64,000 bases of DNA from Allobosea lupini. GTDB taxonomy: Bacteria > Pseudomonadota > Alphaproteobacteria > Rhizobiales > Beijerinckiaceae. Position numbers and translations under genes: made by a program. The first letter of the stretch is position 1. Every line of letters begins with the position of its first letter. The stretch is taken from the NCBI RefSeq assembly GCF_900109525.1, contig NZ_FOAN01000004.1, forward strand, positions 434,001-498,000, written 5' to 3'. The notes under the pieces are model-generated. The model saw only the letters and a program-made list of their open reading frames with translations. It ran no database searches and was not told the origin of the DNA. This document shows positions 26,711 through 36,093 of this stretch, piece by piece.

Positions 26711-28111
26711 TCAGTAGCGATAGAGCTCCGGCTTGAACGGGCCGGCCTGCGCGACGCCGATATACTTCGCCTGAGCGTCGTTGAGCTTGGTCAGCTTGGC
26801 GCCGACCTTGGCGAGGTGGAGCGCCGCGACCTTCTCGTCGAGGTGCTTGGGCAGGGTGTAGACCTTGTTCTCGTACTTGGCGTGATGGTTCCAGAGCTCG
26901 ATCTGAGCCAGCGTCTGGTTCGAGAACGAGCAGGACATCACGAAGGACGGGTGGCCGGTCGCGTTGCCGAGGTTCACCAGGCGGCCTTCCGAGAGCAGGA
27001 TGATGCGCTTGCCGTCGGGGAACTCGATCTCGTCGACCTGCGGCTTGACGTTGTCCCACTTGAAGTTCTTCAGGCCGGCGACCTGAATTTCCGAGTCGAA
27101 GTGGCCGATGTTGCAGACGATGGCGCGGTGCTTCATCGCGCGCATGTGGTCGACGGTGATGACGTCGAGGTTGCCGGTCGCGGTGCAGAAGATGTCGGCG
27201 CGCGGCGCGGCATCTTCCATGGTGACGACCTCATAGCCTTCCATCGCCGCCTGCAGGGCGCAGATCGGGTCGATCTCGGTGACGAGCACGCGGCAGCCGG
27301 CCTGGCGCAGCGAGGCGGCCGAGCCCTTGCCGACGTCGCCATAGCCGGCGACGACCGCGACCTTGCCCGACATCATCACGTCGGTGCCGCGGCGGATGGC
27401 GTCGACCAGCGACTCGCGGCAGCCATAGAGGTTGTCGAACTTCGACTTGGTGACGCTGTCGTTGACGTTGATCGCCGGGAACGGCAGGCGGCCCGCCTTG
27501 GCGAGCTCGTAGAGGCGGTGCACGCCGGTGGTGGTCTCCTCGGAGACGCCCTTGATCGCGGCGCGGGTCTTGGTGAACCAGCCCGGATTGGCCTTCAGCT
27601 CGCGCTTGATCAGCGCGAAGAAGATCGTCTCTTCCTCATTGCCCGGCTTGTCGAGGAAGGCGGCGTTGCCGGCCTCGGCCTCGGCGCCGAGGATGATCAG
27701 CATGGTCAGGTCGCCGCCATCGTCGAGGATCATGTTCGGCGTGCCGCCGTCGCCCCAGGTCGCGGTGCGCAGCACGTACTCCCAGTACTCCTCCAGCGTC
27801 TCGCCCTTGATGGCGAAGACCGGGGTGCCGGTGGCGGCGATCGCCGCGGCGGCATGATCCTGGGTCGAGAAGATGTTGCAGGACGACCAGCGCACGTCCG
27901 CGCCGAGCTCCTTGAGGGTCTCGATCAGCACGGCGGTCTGGATGGTCATGTGCAGGCAGCCGGCGATGCGGGCGCCCTTGAGCGGGGCCTTGCCCTGGTG
28001 CTCGGCGCGGATCGCCATCAGGCCCGGCATCTCGTCCTGGGCCATGTTGATTTCCTTGCGGCCGTAATCCGCGAGGCTGATGTCCTTGACGACGTAATCC
28101 TGCTTCGACAC
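26711..28111 (-). CDS. ahcY: Adenosylhomocysteinase
   Basis: A 466-residue S-adenosyl-L-homocysteine hydrolase. It has the substrate motifs [29 protein letters not shown] and [21 protein letters not shown], the NAD-binding [17 protein letters not shown] stretch, and the C-terminal KPELYRY used in NAD binding across subunits. It splits SAH to adenosine and homocysteine and so keeps SAM-dependent methylation going. It has its own terminator and a 22-bp palindromic operator candidate 75-96 bases upstream (28186-28207), which suggests control by an SAH-responsive ArsR-type repressor. The regulator gene is not in this window. Confidence 0.97.
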   Translation of the reverse strand: MSKQDYVVKDISLADYGRKEINMAQDEMPGLMAIRAEHQGKAPLKGARIAGCLHMTIQTAVLIETLKELGADVRWSSCNIFSTQDHAAAAIAATGTPVFAIKGETLEEYWEYVLRTATWGDGGTPNMILDDGGDLTMLIILGAEAEAGNAAFLDKPGNEEETIFFALIKRELKANPGWFTKTRAAIKGVSEETTTGVHRLYELAKAGRLPFPAINVNDSVTKSKFDNLYGCRESLVDAIRRGTDVMMSGKVAVVAGYGDVGKGSAASLRQAGCRVLVTEIDPICALQAAMEGYEVVTMEDAAPRADIFCTATGNLDVITVDHMRAMKHRAIVCNIGHFDSEIQVAGLKNFKWDNVKPQVDEIEFPDGKRIILLSEGRLVNLGNATGHPSFVMSCSFSNQTLAQIELWNHHAKYENKVYTLPKHLDEKVAALHLAKVGAKLTKLNDAQAKYIGVAQAGPFKPELYRY

Positions 28112-28185
28112 GGGGAGGCTCCAATCGATCGTTCTTTGAATGATGGCGGCTCTCTAGCAGGGAGCCTGCCGGAAGGCAATCAAAG

Positions 28186-28207
28186 ATATAAAGATGTCTT
28201 TATATCC
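28186..28207. promoter_or_regulatory. Palindromic operator candidate upstream of ahcY
   Basis: GATATAAAGA (28186-28195), a 2-base centre TG, then TCTTTATATC (28198-28207): a perfect 10+10 inverted repeat, strikingly AT-rich for this genome. Its position in the ahcY promoter region and its symmetry fit a dimeric winged-helix repressor. Methionine-cycle regulators of the ArsR type (SahR and relatives) are known to bind AT-rich palindromes upstream of ahcY in Proteobacteria; the match to them is inferred. Confidence 0.7.
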
Positions 28208-28386
28208 GCAGCAAACCGCGCGGCCTGCCCTGCTCCGGACCTCTGCTGTGGCCACCAGCCTTCTCCCGGATTCGACGGATCGAGAGGCGCCCGGTCATGA
28301 GCATCCGGAAAAAGCCGATCAGGGAACGAGCATGACGATGCGGTCGACAGACGCGGACGGCGCCGAGAGCGCGCTTTATTCGCCGC

Positions 28387-28719
28387 CTATTCGCCCTCGC
28401 CGAACCGGTCGGCGACGAGCGCGCCCAGCGCCTGCAGCGCATCCTTGGCGTCGGCGCCCTTGGCGACCACGGTAATGGTCGAGCCGATGCCGGCGCCCAG
28501 GGTCAGGATGCCCATGATCGAGGTGGCTCCGACGGTCTCGCCGCAGCGAGAGACGGTGATATCGGCGTCGAACTGACTGGCGCATTGCACGAATTTCGCG
28601 GTGGCGCGGGCGTGCAGGCCCTTCTTGTTGACGATCTGGAACTCGCCATAGACGGCACCGGCCGGGATCTCGACCTCGGTGCAGTCGCAATCTTCGTCGC
28701 GGATCTCGTCTTCGCGCAT
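28387..28719 (-). CDS. HPr phosphocarrier protein of the regulatory PTS
   Basis: A 110-residue HPr with an acidic, Cys-containing N-terminal extension (about 22 residues) ahead of the core. The phosphorylatable His36 is in KKGLHARATAKFVQ and the HprK target Ser67 in GATSIMGIL. It would pass phosphate from EI-Ntr to EIIA. The ATG at 28719 is chosen; a GTG at 28740, 11 bases after the EIIA stop, would add 7 residues and is possible. It forms a run with EIIA and hprK on the same strand. No sugar permease is nearby, as expected for a signalling-only PTS. Confidence 0.92.
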   Translation of the reverse strand: MREDEIRDEDCDCTEVEIPAGAVYGEFQIVNKKGLHARATAKFVQCASQFDADITVSRCGETVGATSIMGILTLGAGIGSTITVVAKGADAKDALQALGALVADRFGEGE

Positions 28720-28750
28720 GCCTTGCACGCCGAACCTCACTTACCCGAAC

Positions 28751-29152
28751 TCATTTGCCCGCGAGCACGCGGCTGGCCACCGTGATGTATTTCCGGCCCG
28801 CATCCTGCGCGCTGCTGACGGCCTCGTCGAGGGTCTTCTCCTCGCGCACGCTGGCGAGCTTGATCAACATCGGCAGATTGATGCCGGCAACGACATCGAT
28901 CCGGCCCGGCTCCATCACGGAGATGGCGAGATTGGAGGGCGTACCGCCGAACATGTCGGTGAGGACGATGACGCCCTTGCCGGTCTCGACCTGCTCCACC
29001 GCCGCGATGATGTCGCGCCGACGGCCCTCCATATCGTCATCGGGGGCGATGGCGATGGTGGCCAGGTTGGCTTGCGGGCCAACGACATGCTCGAGCGCGG
29101 CGCGGAATTCCGTCGCCAGGTGCCCATGCGTAACAAGCACGAGTCCGATCAT
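28751..29152 (-). CDS. PTS EIIA component, mannose-type, regulatory
   Basis: A 133-residue EIIA(Man)-fold protein. The active-site His9 is in LVLVTHGHLA, and the IVLTDMFGGTPSNLAISVM and VVAGINLPMLIKL segments are family signatures. In alphaproteobacteria this soluble EIIA ends the phosphoryl relay PtsP-HPr-EIIA and signals nitrogen or carbon state rather than moving sugars. Its stop is followed closely by HPr, and hprK lies 107 bases upstream, so HprK, EIIA and HPr form one functional unit. Confidence 0.93.
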   Translation of the reverse strand: MIGLVLVTHGHLATEFRAALEHVVGPQANLATIAIAPDDDMEGRRRDIIAAVEQVETGKGVIVLTDMFGGTPSNLAISVMEPGRIDVVAGINLPMLIKLASVREEKTLDEAVSSAQDAGRKYITVASRVLAGK

Positions 29153-29258
29153 TCAGTCCCACCGAAGAGCGCCCATCGGCGCCCGGACAAGGTCGCGGTT
29201 TATGCGGCAGGTGCGAAGGATAGGCAAGGCGCTTGTCTCGAACTCGTCGAAAAGCAAT

Positions 29259-29711
29259 TCAATCAGAGCCGGCGAACAGTGCAAGCGCCGTCAGGATCAG
29301 ACGTTCGTCGCCGGCCCTCGGCAGCACGGAGAGCCGCGGCAAGGTGATGCCGGCGACGGTCTCGACCAGCGCCTCCGGCTCCGGCATGCGCTCGGGTTCG
29401 CTGCCGCAATCGATCACCAGCCGGAGCACCGCGGCGGCCAGATGCGGCTCCGGCGTCAGGCCGAGGCCACGGCGCTCGACGAGGCCCTCGATCGGCGGCA
29501 CCGGCGCAGCGAGGAGGCGGCCGGCCTTGACGGCAATTTCAGTACGATCGTCGGCGATGAGCCTGGCGAAACGGTCCTGCGATTGCGCCAGCCCGACCAG
29601 CGCCAGGGCCAGGGTGGACTTACCCGCACCGGAAGGGCCGCGGATCAGGATGCCGGCCTCGCCGATCACGACGGCACTGGCATGCAGGCGAAGCGGAGGC
29701 GCCGCGCTCAT
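29259..29711 (-). CDS. hprK: HPr kinase/phosphorylase, short alphaproteobacterial form
   Basis: A 150-residue HprK reduced to the C-terminal catalytic domain. Walker A GPSGAGKST is at residues 25-33. An LIADDRTEIAV strand and VERRGLGLT follow, close to the HprK signature that binds HPr. The N-terminal domain of Gram-positive HprK (about 130 residues) is absent, which is normal in this group. It would phosphorylate HPr on Ser67 and block the His relay. It overlaps the chvG stop by 4 bases, so sensor and HprK are translationally coupled. Confidence 0.9.
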   Translation of the reverse strand: MSAAPPLRLHASAVVIGEAGILIRGPSGAGKSTLALALVGLAQSQDRFARLIADDRTEIAVKAGRLLAAPVPPIEGLVERRGLGLTPEPHLAAAVLRLVIDCGSEPERMPEPEALVETVAGITLPRLSVLPRAGDERLILTALALFAGSD

Positions 29712-31504
29712 GCCGGCTGCACCGCGGCCGGCAGGCGCACGATGAAGCGGGCGCCGAGCCGCTTGTCCTCGCCTTCCGACTGCTCGGAGGCATAGCGGTT
29801 CTCGGCCCGGATCGTGCCGCGATGGGCTTCGACGATCTGGCGCGAAATCGACAGGCCGAGGCCGGAATTCTGGCCGAAGCCGCTTTCGGGCCGGTCGGTG
29901 TAGAAGCGCTCGAAGATCCGCTCCAGCGCATGCGGCGGAATGCCGGGACCGTCATCCTCGATGGTGATCAGCACGTCGCCGGCGACACGCGAGAGCTTGA
30001 CCCTGACCGGCTTGTCGGCCGGCGAGAAGGAGCGAGCGTTCTCGATCAGGTTGACGAAGACCTGGCCGAGGCGGGAATCGTGGCCGAGCACGCGGAAAGG
30101 ATCCGCGCCCGGGCGCTGGCCGCCACGCCGGTCAACCGTGAGCTCGACGATTGGCTGGCCGTCGCGCCGGATCTGGTTCTGGACCGAGACGACCGCCTCG
30201 ACCAGCTGGGCAACGTCGAGCGGGACGGCATCGTCGCGCGCGAGCTCGGCATCGAGGCGCGAGGCGTCGGAGATATCGGTGATCAGCCGATCAAGCCGCT
30301 TCACGTCATGGCGGATCACCGCGAGCAGGCGGCCCCGCGAGTCCTCGCTCTTGGCCAGCGGCAGGGTTTCGACGGCACTGCGCAGCGAGGTCAGCGGGTT
30401 CTTCAGTTCATGGGCGACGTCGGCGGCGAAACGCTCGATCGCCTCCATGCGATTGTAGAGCGCCTGGGTCATCTCGCGGAACGAGCCGGAAAGATGGCCG
30501 ATCTCGTCATGGCGGCTGGAGAAGTCCGGGATCTCCTCACGCGACTTGACGCCGCGGCGGACGCGCTGGGCGGCGTCGGCGAGCTTGCGGATCGGCTCGG
30601 CGATGGTCCCGGCGAGCAGCACCGAGAGGATGATCATCACGCCGGCCGCGACCGCGAAGACCTGGAAGATGGCGTAGCGCTCGGAGGCGATGACGGCGTC
30701 GATGTCGCCGCCTTGGGTCGACAGCAGCAGCGCACCGCGCACGGCCCGGAAGCGCTGCACCGGCACCGCAACAGAGACGATGGTCTCACCGCGGGTGTTG
30801 ACGCGCACCACGCTAGCCGGCGAGCCGGCGAGCGCCCGGGCGACCTCGGTATAGGACCTGCCATTGGCGTTGGCGAAATCGTCATAGGCCGGCACGTCGG
30901 CGCGGCCGAGCCGGTTGCGCAGCAGGTTCCAGGTTCGTTCGAGCAAGGGCGGCTCGTCGCTCTCGCCGATGCGCGGCAGATCGAGGCGCAGGATGTCGCC
31001 ACGCGAATAGAGATTGCGCGAATCCAGCGTCAGCATCCCGTCCTTGTCGTAGATCCGGGCGCGCGTCTTGGTCGGCGTCACCAGCCGGCGCAGCAGCGGA
31101 GCGACCTTTTCCGGATTGATCGAGAAATCGAGCGGATCCTCGGCGATGGCGCCGCTCTCGCCGGCCTGCATCTGCAGGAGCTTGTCGGGATCGATCGCGA
31201 TCGTATCGGTCTCGACCGTGGCGGAGGCGGCGATGGCGCCGGCGATGATCTCGCCCTGGGTCAGAAGGCTCTGCACGCGAGCCTCGATCAGGCCCTCGCG
31301 GAACTGGTTGAGATAGAGGAAGCCGACGAGCAGCGCGACGAGGCCGGCGAGGTTAAGGACGACGATGCGCCGGGTCAGGCTGGAGGCCGCGCGCCCGGAG
31401 ATGGCGCGCAGCATGCGGCGGCCGAACAGCGCAGCACGACGGCGCAGCGTCAGCCCCGGCCGCGGCCCGCCGGTGCGGGCCCCTTCCTGTTCGATGGTCG
31501 CCAT
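29708..31504 (-). CDS. chvG: ChvG-type sensor histidine kinase
   Basis: A 598-residue two-helix membrane sensor. TM1 is at about residues 45-65 (IVVLNLAGLVALLVGFLYL), a periplasmic sensing domain runs to about 270, TM2 is FAVAAGVMIILSVLLAGTI, and a HAMP domain follows. The H-box is FAADVAHELKNPLTS, and HATPase boxes include ENARSFS, EDDGPGIP and GLGLS. ChvG/ExoS kinases sense acid and envelope stress and in many species are held off by the periplasmic repressor ExoR, not seen here. The partner chvI lies 64 bases upstream on the same strand. Confidence 0.94.
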   Translation of the reverse strand: MATIEQEGARTGGPRPGLTLRRRAALFGRRMLRAISGRAASSLTRRIVVLNLAGLVALLVGFLYLNQFREGLIEARVQSLLTQGEIIAGAIAASATVETDTIAIDPDKLLQMQAGESGAIAEDPLDFSINPEKVAPLLRRLVTPTKTRARIYDKDGMLTLDSRNLYSRGDILRLDLPRIGESDEPPLLERTWNLLRNRLGRADVPAYDDFANANGRSYTEVARALAGSPASVVRVNTRGETIVSVAVPVQRFRAVRGALLLSTQGGDIDAVIASERYAIFQVFAVAAGVMIILSVLLAGTIAEPIRKLADAAQRVRRGVKSREEIPDFSSRHDEIGHLSGSFREMTQALYNRMEAIERFAADVAHELKNPLTSLRSAVETLPLAKSEDSRGRLLAVIRHDVKRLDRLITDISDASRLDAELARDDAVPLDVAQLVEAVVSVQNQIRRDGQPIVELTVDRRGGQRPGADPFRVLGHDSRLGQVFVNLIENARSFSPADKPVRVKLSRVAGDVLITIEDDGPGIPPHALERIFERFYTDRPESGFGQNSGLGLSISRQIVEAHRGTIRAENRYASEQSEGEDKRLGARFIVRLPAAVQPA

Positions 31505-31568
31505 GAGCGGCTCATACCCTGTCCCGGTGCCCGCGCAAACGTCATCGCGGCGTGCGCCGGGGTGCTTC

Positions 31569-32270
31569 TCAGGACTCCTTGAAGCGGTAGCCGACGCCGT
31601 AGAGCGTCTCGATCATGTCGAAATCGACATCGACCTGATTGAATTTCTTGCGCAGGCGCTTGATGTGGCTGTCGATGGTGCGGTCGTCGACATAGACCTC
31701 GTCGTCATAGGCCGCGTCCATCAGGGCGTTGCGGCTCTTGACCACGCCCGGGCGCTGCGCCAGCGACTGCAGGATCAGGAACTCGGTGACGGTCAGCGTC
31801 ACCGGCTCGCCCTTCCAGGTGCAGGTGTGGCGCTCCGGATCCATCCGCAGCAGACCGCGCTCCAGCGCCTTGGCATCCTCGGTGCGCGGTGCCGCGCTCG
31901 CATCCTTGGCGCCGGCCCGGCGCAGGATCGCCTTGACGCGCTCGACCAGCAGGCGCTGCGAGAAGGGTTTGCGGATGAAGTCGTCGGCGCCCATCTTCAG
32001 GCCAAAGAGCTCGTCGATCTCCTCGTCCTTCGAGGTCAGGAAGATCACCGGCAGGTCGGATTTCTGACGCAGGCGGCGCAGCAGCTCCATTCCGTCCATG
32101 CGCGGCATCTTAATATCGAAGATGGCGAGGTCGGGCGGATTCTGCTTCAGTCCGTCCAGGGCCGAGGCGCCATCCGTATAGGTCTGGATGCGATAGCCCT
32201 CGGCTTCCAATGCGATCGAAACCGAGGTCAGGATGTTGCGGTCGTCATCGACCAGCGCAATGGTTGGCAT
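31569..32270 (-). CDS. chvI: ChvI-type response regulator
   Basis: A 233-residue OmpR/PhoB-family regulator. The receiver domain has the acidic pair in ALVDDDRNI, the phosphorylated Asp in [13 protein letters not shown] and the conserved Lys in DDFIRKPF. The C-terminal winged helix includes [17 protein letters not shown] and [11 protein letters not shown] and ends [12 protein letters not shown]. It is the partner of ChvG and controls exopolysaccharide, envelope and host-adaptation genes in related bacteria. The ATG at 32270 is the standard start ([10 protein letters not shown]); an upstream extension to 32360 is not family-like. Confidence 0.95.
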   Translation of the reverse strand: MPTIALVDDDRNILTSVSIALEAEGYRIQTYTDGASALDGLKQNPPDLAIFDIKMPRMDGMELLRRLRQKSDLPVIFLTSKDEEIDELFGLKMGADDFIRKPFSQRLLVERVKAILRRAGAKDASAAPRTEDAKALERGLLRMDPERHTCTWKGEPVTLTVTEFLILQSLAQRPGVVKSRNALMDAAYDDEVYVDDRTIDSHIKRLRKKFNQVDVDFDMIETLYGVGYRFKES

Positions 32271-32417
32271 AAGCTTTTCCGGCTCTTTGTGTGCTGGCGT
32301 TACAATCAAAGGGTCCACTCTCGCGCGAGAACGGCCAAAGCATGGCTGCAATCTAGCCAAGCCAAGGCGGTTTCGCTACGTCTGCCCGCGAAAACCTTCA
32401 AGACGGCGAAAAGTGCC

Positions 32418-33167
32418 ATGGCGACCGATCCGATCAGGCCGACAGATGCCAGCGCACGCGGATTGGCGCGCGGCCTCCTGCGCAGTGCGCGCTCGGCATC
32501 CCTTGCGACGCTGACGCCGGAAGGCCACCCTTTCGCCAGCCTGACCAGCCTCGCCACCGATATCGATGGCACGCCGCTGATCCTGGTGTCCTCGCTTTCC
32601 GGCCATACCGGCAACCTCGTCGCCGACCCGCGCTGCTCGCTGCTGATCGCGCCGGGCGGCAAGGGAGATCCGCTCGCCCATGCCAGGATCACGCTGCTGG
32701 CCACGGCGGAAAAGGTCGAGCGCGAGTCGGAATTCGGCCGGCGCGCGCGCCGTCGTTTCCTGGCACGCCAGCCGAAGGCTTCTCTTTACGTCGATTTTCC
32801 CGATTTCTCGTTCTTCGCGCTCAGGCTCCAGCGTGCCAGCCTAAATGGCGGCTTCGGCCGCGCTTACGAGCTCGAGGCCGCCGACGTGCTCAGCGATTGC
32901 TCGCAGGCCGGGGCGCTGATCGAGGCCGAGGAAGGTGCGGTCGACCATATGAACGAGGACCATGCCGAAGCGATCGGGCTCTACGCCACGAGGCTGCTCG
33001 GCGGCGAGGACGGCGCCTGGCGCCTCTCCGGCGTCGATCCCGACGGAGCCGACCTGATGCTCGGCGACAAGGCGCTGCGCCTGCCCTTCGACGAGCCGGT
33101 GACGACGCCGGACGCGCTGCGCAGAACCCTGGCTGCCCTCGCCGGCAAGGCCCGCGAGGCCGCCTGA
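32418..33167 (+). CDS. HugZ-family haem-utilisation/flavin-like protein
   Basis: A 249-residue protein with a pyridoxamine-5'-phosphate-oxidase-like split barrel (residues about 15-150: RSASLATLTPEGHPFASLTSLATD and CSLLIAPGGKGDP) followed by a DUF2470 domain (VDHMNEDHAEAIGLYAT). That combination is the HugZ layout. Some members bind and break down haem; others bind flavin. It is divergent from chvI, with 147 bases between starts, and precedes pckA on the same strand. Whether this protein degrades haem cannot be told. Confidence 0.85.
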   Translation: MATDPIRPTDASARGLARGLLRSARSASLATLTPEGHPFASLTSLATDIDGTPLILVSSLSGHTGNLVADPRCSLLIAPGGKGDPLAHARITLLATAEKVERESEFGRRARRRFLARQPKASLYVDFPDFSFFALRLQRASLNGGFGRAYELEAADVLSDCSQAGALIEAEEGAVDHMNEDHAEAIGLYATRLLGGEDGAWRLSGVDPDGADLMLGDKALRLPFDEPVTTPDALRRTLAALAGKAREAA

Positions 33168-33379
33168 GCGCGGCGATTCACCACAGCTGAATTTTTCAAA
33201 CGATTTAAATTTACTAAGGCCATTCGTGAGCCGGCCTCGTGACTTGAGCCGGCGTCATCATCCGCCTAAAGAGCCCTCCACTTCACCGGCCCATCAGGGT
33301 CATGGCGGGATTCTTGCTCCCGCTTCAATTACGGCGCCGGCATCGCCAGGCGACGGCTTCTCGGCAGGAGGAATTGCCA

Positions 33380-34990
33380 GTGGAGACCATCGGTCACGTC
33401 AACCCGAACAACGGCGCCGACTCGTTCGGCTTCCGTGGGCTCAAGGCGGTCTACTGGAACTTCGAGGCGGCGCGCCTCTATGAGGAATCGCTGCGGCGCG
33501 GCGAATCCCAGCTCGCCCGCGGCGGCGCGCTCTGCGCCGACACCGGCAGCCATACCGGCCGCTCGCCCAAGGACAAGTTCGTCGTCAAGGACGCACTGAC
33601 CGAAAAGACGGTGTGGTGGGAGAACAACGGCGCGATCTCCTCTGAACAGTTCGAGACCCTGCTCGGCGACTTCATCAAGCACGCCGAAGGCAAGGAGCTG
33701 TTCGCGCAGGACCTCTATGGCGGCGCCGATCCGGCCCACCGCGTCAAGGCTCGGGTCTTCACCGAGATGGCCTGGCACTCGCTGTTCATCCGCAACCTGC
33801 TGATCCGGCCCGAGGCCGGCGATATCGCGAGCTACGTGCCCGAGTTGACGATCGTCGACCTGCCGAGCTTCAAGGCCGATCCGGCCCGCCATGGCTGCCG
33901 CAGCGAGACTGTCATCGCCATCGATTTCTCGCGCAAGATCGTGCTGATCGGCGGCACCGCCTATGCCGGCGAGATGAAGAAGTCGGTCTTCACCTATCTG
34001 AACTACACCCTGCCGGCGAAGGGCGTGGTGCCGATGCACTGCTCGGCCAATGTCGGCTCCAAGGACGATCCGGCGGTCTTCTTCGGCCTCTCCGGCACCG
34101 GCAAGACGACCCTCTCGGCGGATCCCGACCGCACCCTGATCGGTGATGACGAGCATGGCTGGTCGAAGGAGGGCATCTTCAATTTCGAGGGTGGCTGCTA
34201 CGCCAAGACCATCCGCCTCTCGGCCGAGGCCGAGCCGCAGATCTTCGCGGCCTCGCAGCGCTTCGGCACGGTGCTCGAGAATATCGTCATGGATCCGATC
34301 TCGCGCGAAGTCGATTTCGACGACGAGACCAAGACAGAAAATACGCGCTCGGCCTATCCGCTCGACGCCATCCCGAACGCCTCGCGCACCGGCCGGGCCG
34401 GCACGCCGAAGAACATCGTGATGCTGACCGCCGACGCCTTCGGCGTGATGCCGCCGATCGCCAAGCTGACCCCCGCCGAGGCGATGTACCACTTCCTCTC
34501 CGGCTACACCGCCAAGGTCGCCGGCACCGAGCGCGGGCTGGTCGGCGTCCAGCCCGAGTTCTCGACCTGCTTCGGCTCGCCCTTCCTGCCGCGCCACCCG
34601 TCGGAATACGCCAATCTGCTGCGCGACTTCATCGCCAAGCACCATGTCGACTGCTGGCTGGTGAACACCGGCTGGACCGGCGGCGGCTACGGCACCGGCC
34701 GGCGGATGCCGATCCGCGTGACGCGTCGCCTGCTGACGGCGGCGCTCGACGGCTCGCTCAACCGCGCCGACTTCCGCCGGGACCCTTATTTCGGTTTCGC
34801 CGTTCCCACATCGGTGCCCGGCGTCGAGCCGCACATCCTCTACCCGGTCAAGACCTGGCAGGATAAGGCCGCCTTCGCCGAGACGGCCAAGAAGCTGGTC
34901 GGCATGTTCGCGGAGAATTTCGAGAAGTTCGAGGCCCATGTCGACGACGCCGTGAAGGCCGCGGCACCGACGAGCTCTCTGGCGGCTTGA
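33380..34990 (+). CDS. pckA: Phosphoenolpyruvate carboxykinase (ATP)
   Basis: A 536-residue ATP-type PEPCK, the normal length. The P-loop GLSGTGKTT is at residues 236-244; the substrate motif [11 protein letters not shown], metal-site HCSANVG and IGDDEHGW are all present. It makes PEP from oxaloacetate, the first committed step of gluconeogenesis on C4 acids. The start is a GTG at 33380 with a strong Shine-Dalgarno (AGGAGGA 7 bases upstream), which decides against the upstream frame to 33302. pckA sits beside chvGI in many related genomes and is a ChvI target in Agrobacterium. Confidence 0.97.
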   Translation: METIGHVNPNNGADSFGFRGLKAVYWNFEAARLYEESLRRGESQLARGGALCADTGSHTGRSPKDKFVVKDALTEKTVWWENNGAISSEQFETLLGDFIKHAEGKELFAQDLYGGADPAHRVKARVFTEMAWHSLFIRNLLIRPEAGDIASYVPELTIVDLPSFKADPARHGCRSETVIAIDFSRKIVLIGGTAYAGEMKKSVFTYLNYTLPAKGVVPMHCSANVGSKDDPAVFFGLSGTGKTTLSADPDRTLIGDDEHGWSKEGIFNFEGGCYAKTIRLSAEAEPQIFAASQRFGTVLENIVMDPISREVDFDDETKTENTRSAYPLDAIPNASRTGRAGTPKNIVMLTADAFGVMPPIAKLTPAEAMYHFLSGYTAKVAGTERGLVGVQPEFSTCFGSPFLPRHPSEYANLLRDFIAKHHVDCWLVNTGWTGGGYGTGRRMPIRVTRRLLTAALDGSLNRADFRRDPYFGFAVPTSVPGVEPHILYPVKTWQDKAAFAETAKKLVGMFAENFEKFEAHVDDAVKAAAPTSSLAA

Positions 34991-35027
34991 ACACAATCGG
35001 CGCAAAAGCGTGCTAAGGGAGGCGGCG

Positions 35028-36038
35028 ATGAGCCGCCTCTTTTTCGTTCTGCTGCAGCTGCTGCTGACGCTCGCCGCCCTCGGTGCCACCGCCTGGGGCG
35101 CGGGGCTTCTGATCTTCCGCCTGCCCGGTGCGATCGGCATCGTCGGCGCGATCGGCTTCGGCCTCGCCGGTCTCGCCGGCACGATCGGCATCTGGAGCGG
35201 CGCGCCGCGCCTGCCGCTGGCCTTCGCCGTGCTCTTCATCGGCCTGCTCGGCTGGTGGGCCGGGCTCAAGCCTTCGCATGAGCGGAACTGGATCCCCGAG
35301 CTCGCACATCTGCCGCAGATGAGCGTTGCCGAAAACCGCCTGACGGTGACCAATCTGCGCCATTTCACCTGGCGGACGGAGAGCGACTACGACCAGCGCT
35401 GGGAAACCCGCAGCTATGACCTCTCGCGCATCCAGGGCGCCGATCTCTTCCTGTCCTACTGGTCGGGCGAGGCAATCGCGCATCTTCTGATCAGCTTCAC
35501 CTTCGCGGACAACGAGCCGCTGACGATCTCGATCGAGATCCGGCGCGAGGAGGGTGAGGAATGGTCGGCGCTGGCCGGCTTCTTCCGCAATTACGAGATG
35601 GCCTATGTCGCCGCCGACGAGCGCGACCTGATCGGCCTGAGAACCCAGGCGCGCGGCGAGGACACCCGGCTGTTCCGGCTGAGCGCCAAACCGCAGCAGG
35701 CGCGCGACCTGCTCCTGGCCTATGCCGCGGACGTCAACCGCCTGGCGCAGGAGCCGCGCTGGTACAACACGCTGACCACGAACTGCACCACCGTGGTCTA
35801 CCATCTCGTCGGCCAGGTCGCGCCCGGCTGGAGGTTCTCGCTGCCGCTCGATCCGCGCGTCCTGCTCTCGGGCTACCTGCCAGGCTATCTCCGCGACATC
35901 GGCGCGGTCCGCCAGGACATGCCGCTCGACGAGCTGGTGAAGCTGAGCCATATCGGCGAGAAGGCGCGCAGCCTGAAGCCCGACAGTCCGGAATTCTCGC
36001 GGGTCATCCGCGAGGGCGTGCCAACCGGTAATTTTTGA
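35028..36038 (+). CDS. DUF4105-type membrane protein
   Basis: A 336-residue protein with three N-terminal membrane segments (residues about 3-28, 32-54 and 62-80, each rich in Leu, Ala and Gly) followed by a roughly 240-residue extracytoplasmic domain. The domain matches the DUF4105/Lnb N-terminal family: NLRHFTWRTESDYDQRWETRSYDLS and a WYNTLTTNCTTVVYHL block whose Asn-Cys pair resembles a thiol-protease active site. The function is unproven. A clear AGGGAGG ribosome-binding site precedes the ATG, only 38 bases after pckA, so read-through from pckA is likely. Confidence 0.8.
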   Translation: MSRLFFVLLQLLLTLAALGATAWGAGLLIFRLPGAIGIVGAIGFGLAGLAGTIGIWSGAPRLPLAFAVLFIGLLGWWAGLKPSHERNWIPELAHLPQMSVAENRLTVTNLRHFTWRTESDYDQRWETRSYDLSRIQGADLFLSYWSGEAIAHLLISFTFADNEPLTISIEIRREEGEEWSALAGFFRNYEMAYVAADERDLIGLRTQARGEDTRLFRLSAKPQQARDLLLAYAADVNRLAQEPRWYNTLTTNCTTVVYHLVGQVAPGWRFSLPLDPRVLLSGYLPGYLRDIGAVRQDMPLDELVKLSHIGEKARSLKPDSPEFSRVIREGVPTGNF

Positions 36039-36042
36039 TATC

Positions 36043-36086
36043 GCATTTTCTTCACGCGAACCGGTGTCCACTTCGCTTGAAAATGC
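36043..36086. repeat. Dispersed palindrome, copy A
   Basis: GCATTTTC (36043-36050) and GAAAATGC (36079-36086) flank an internal GCGAACCGGTGTCCACTTCGC stretch. The ACCGGT…CCACTT core is shared with copies at 50916-50965 and 58373-58425, so this is a member of an interspersed family. It lies between two convergent genes and would form a hairpin in either transcript. Confidence 0.82.
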
Positions 36087-36093
36087 TCAAGGC

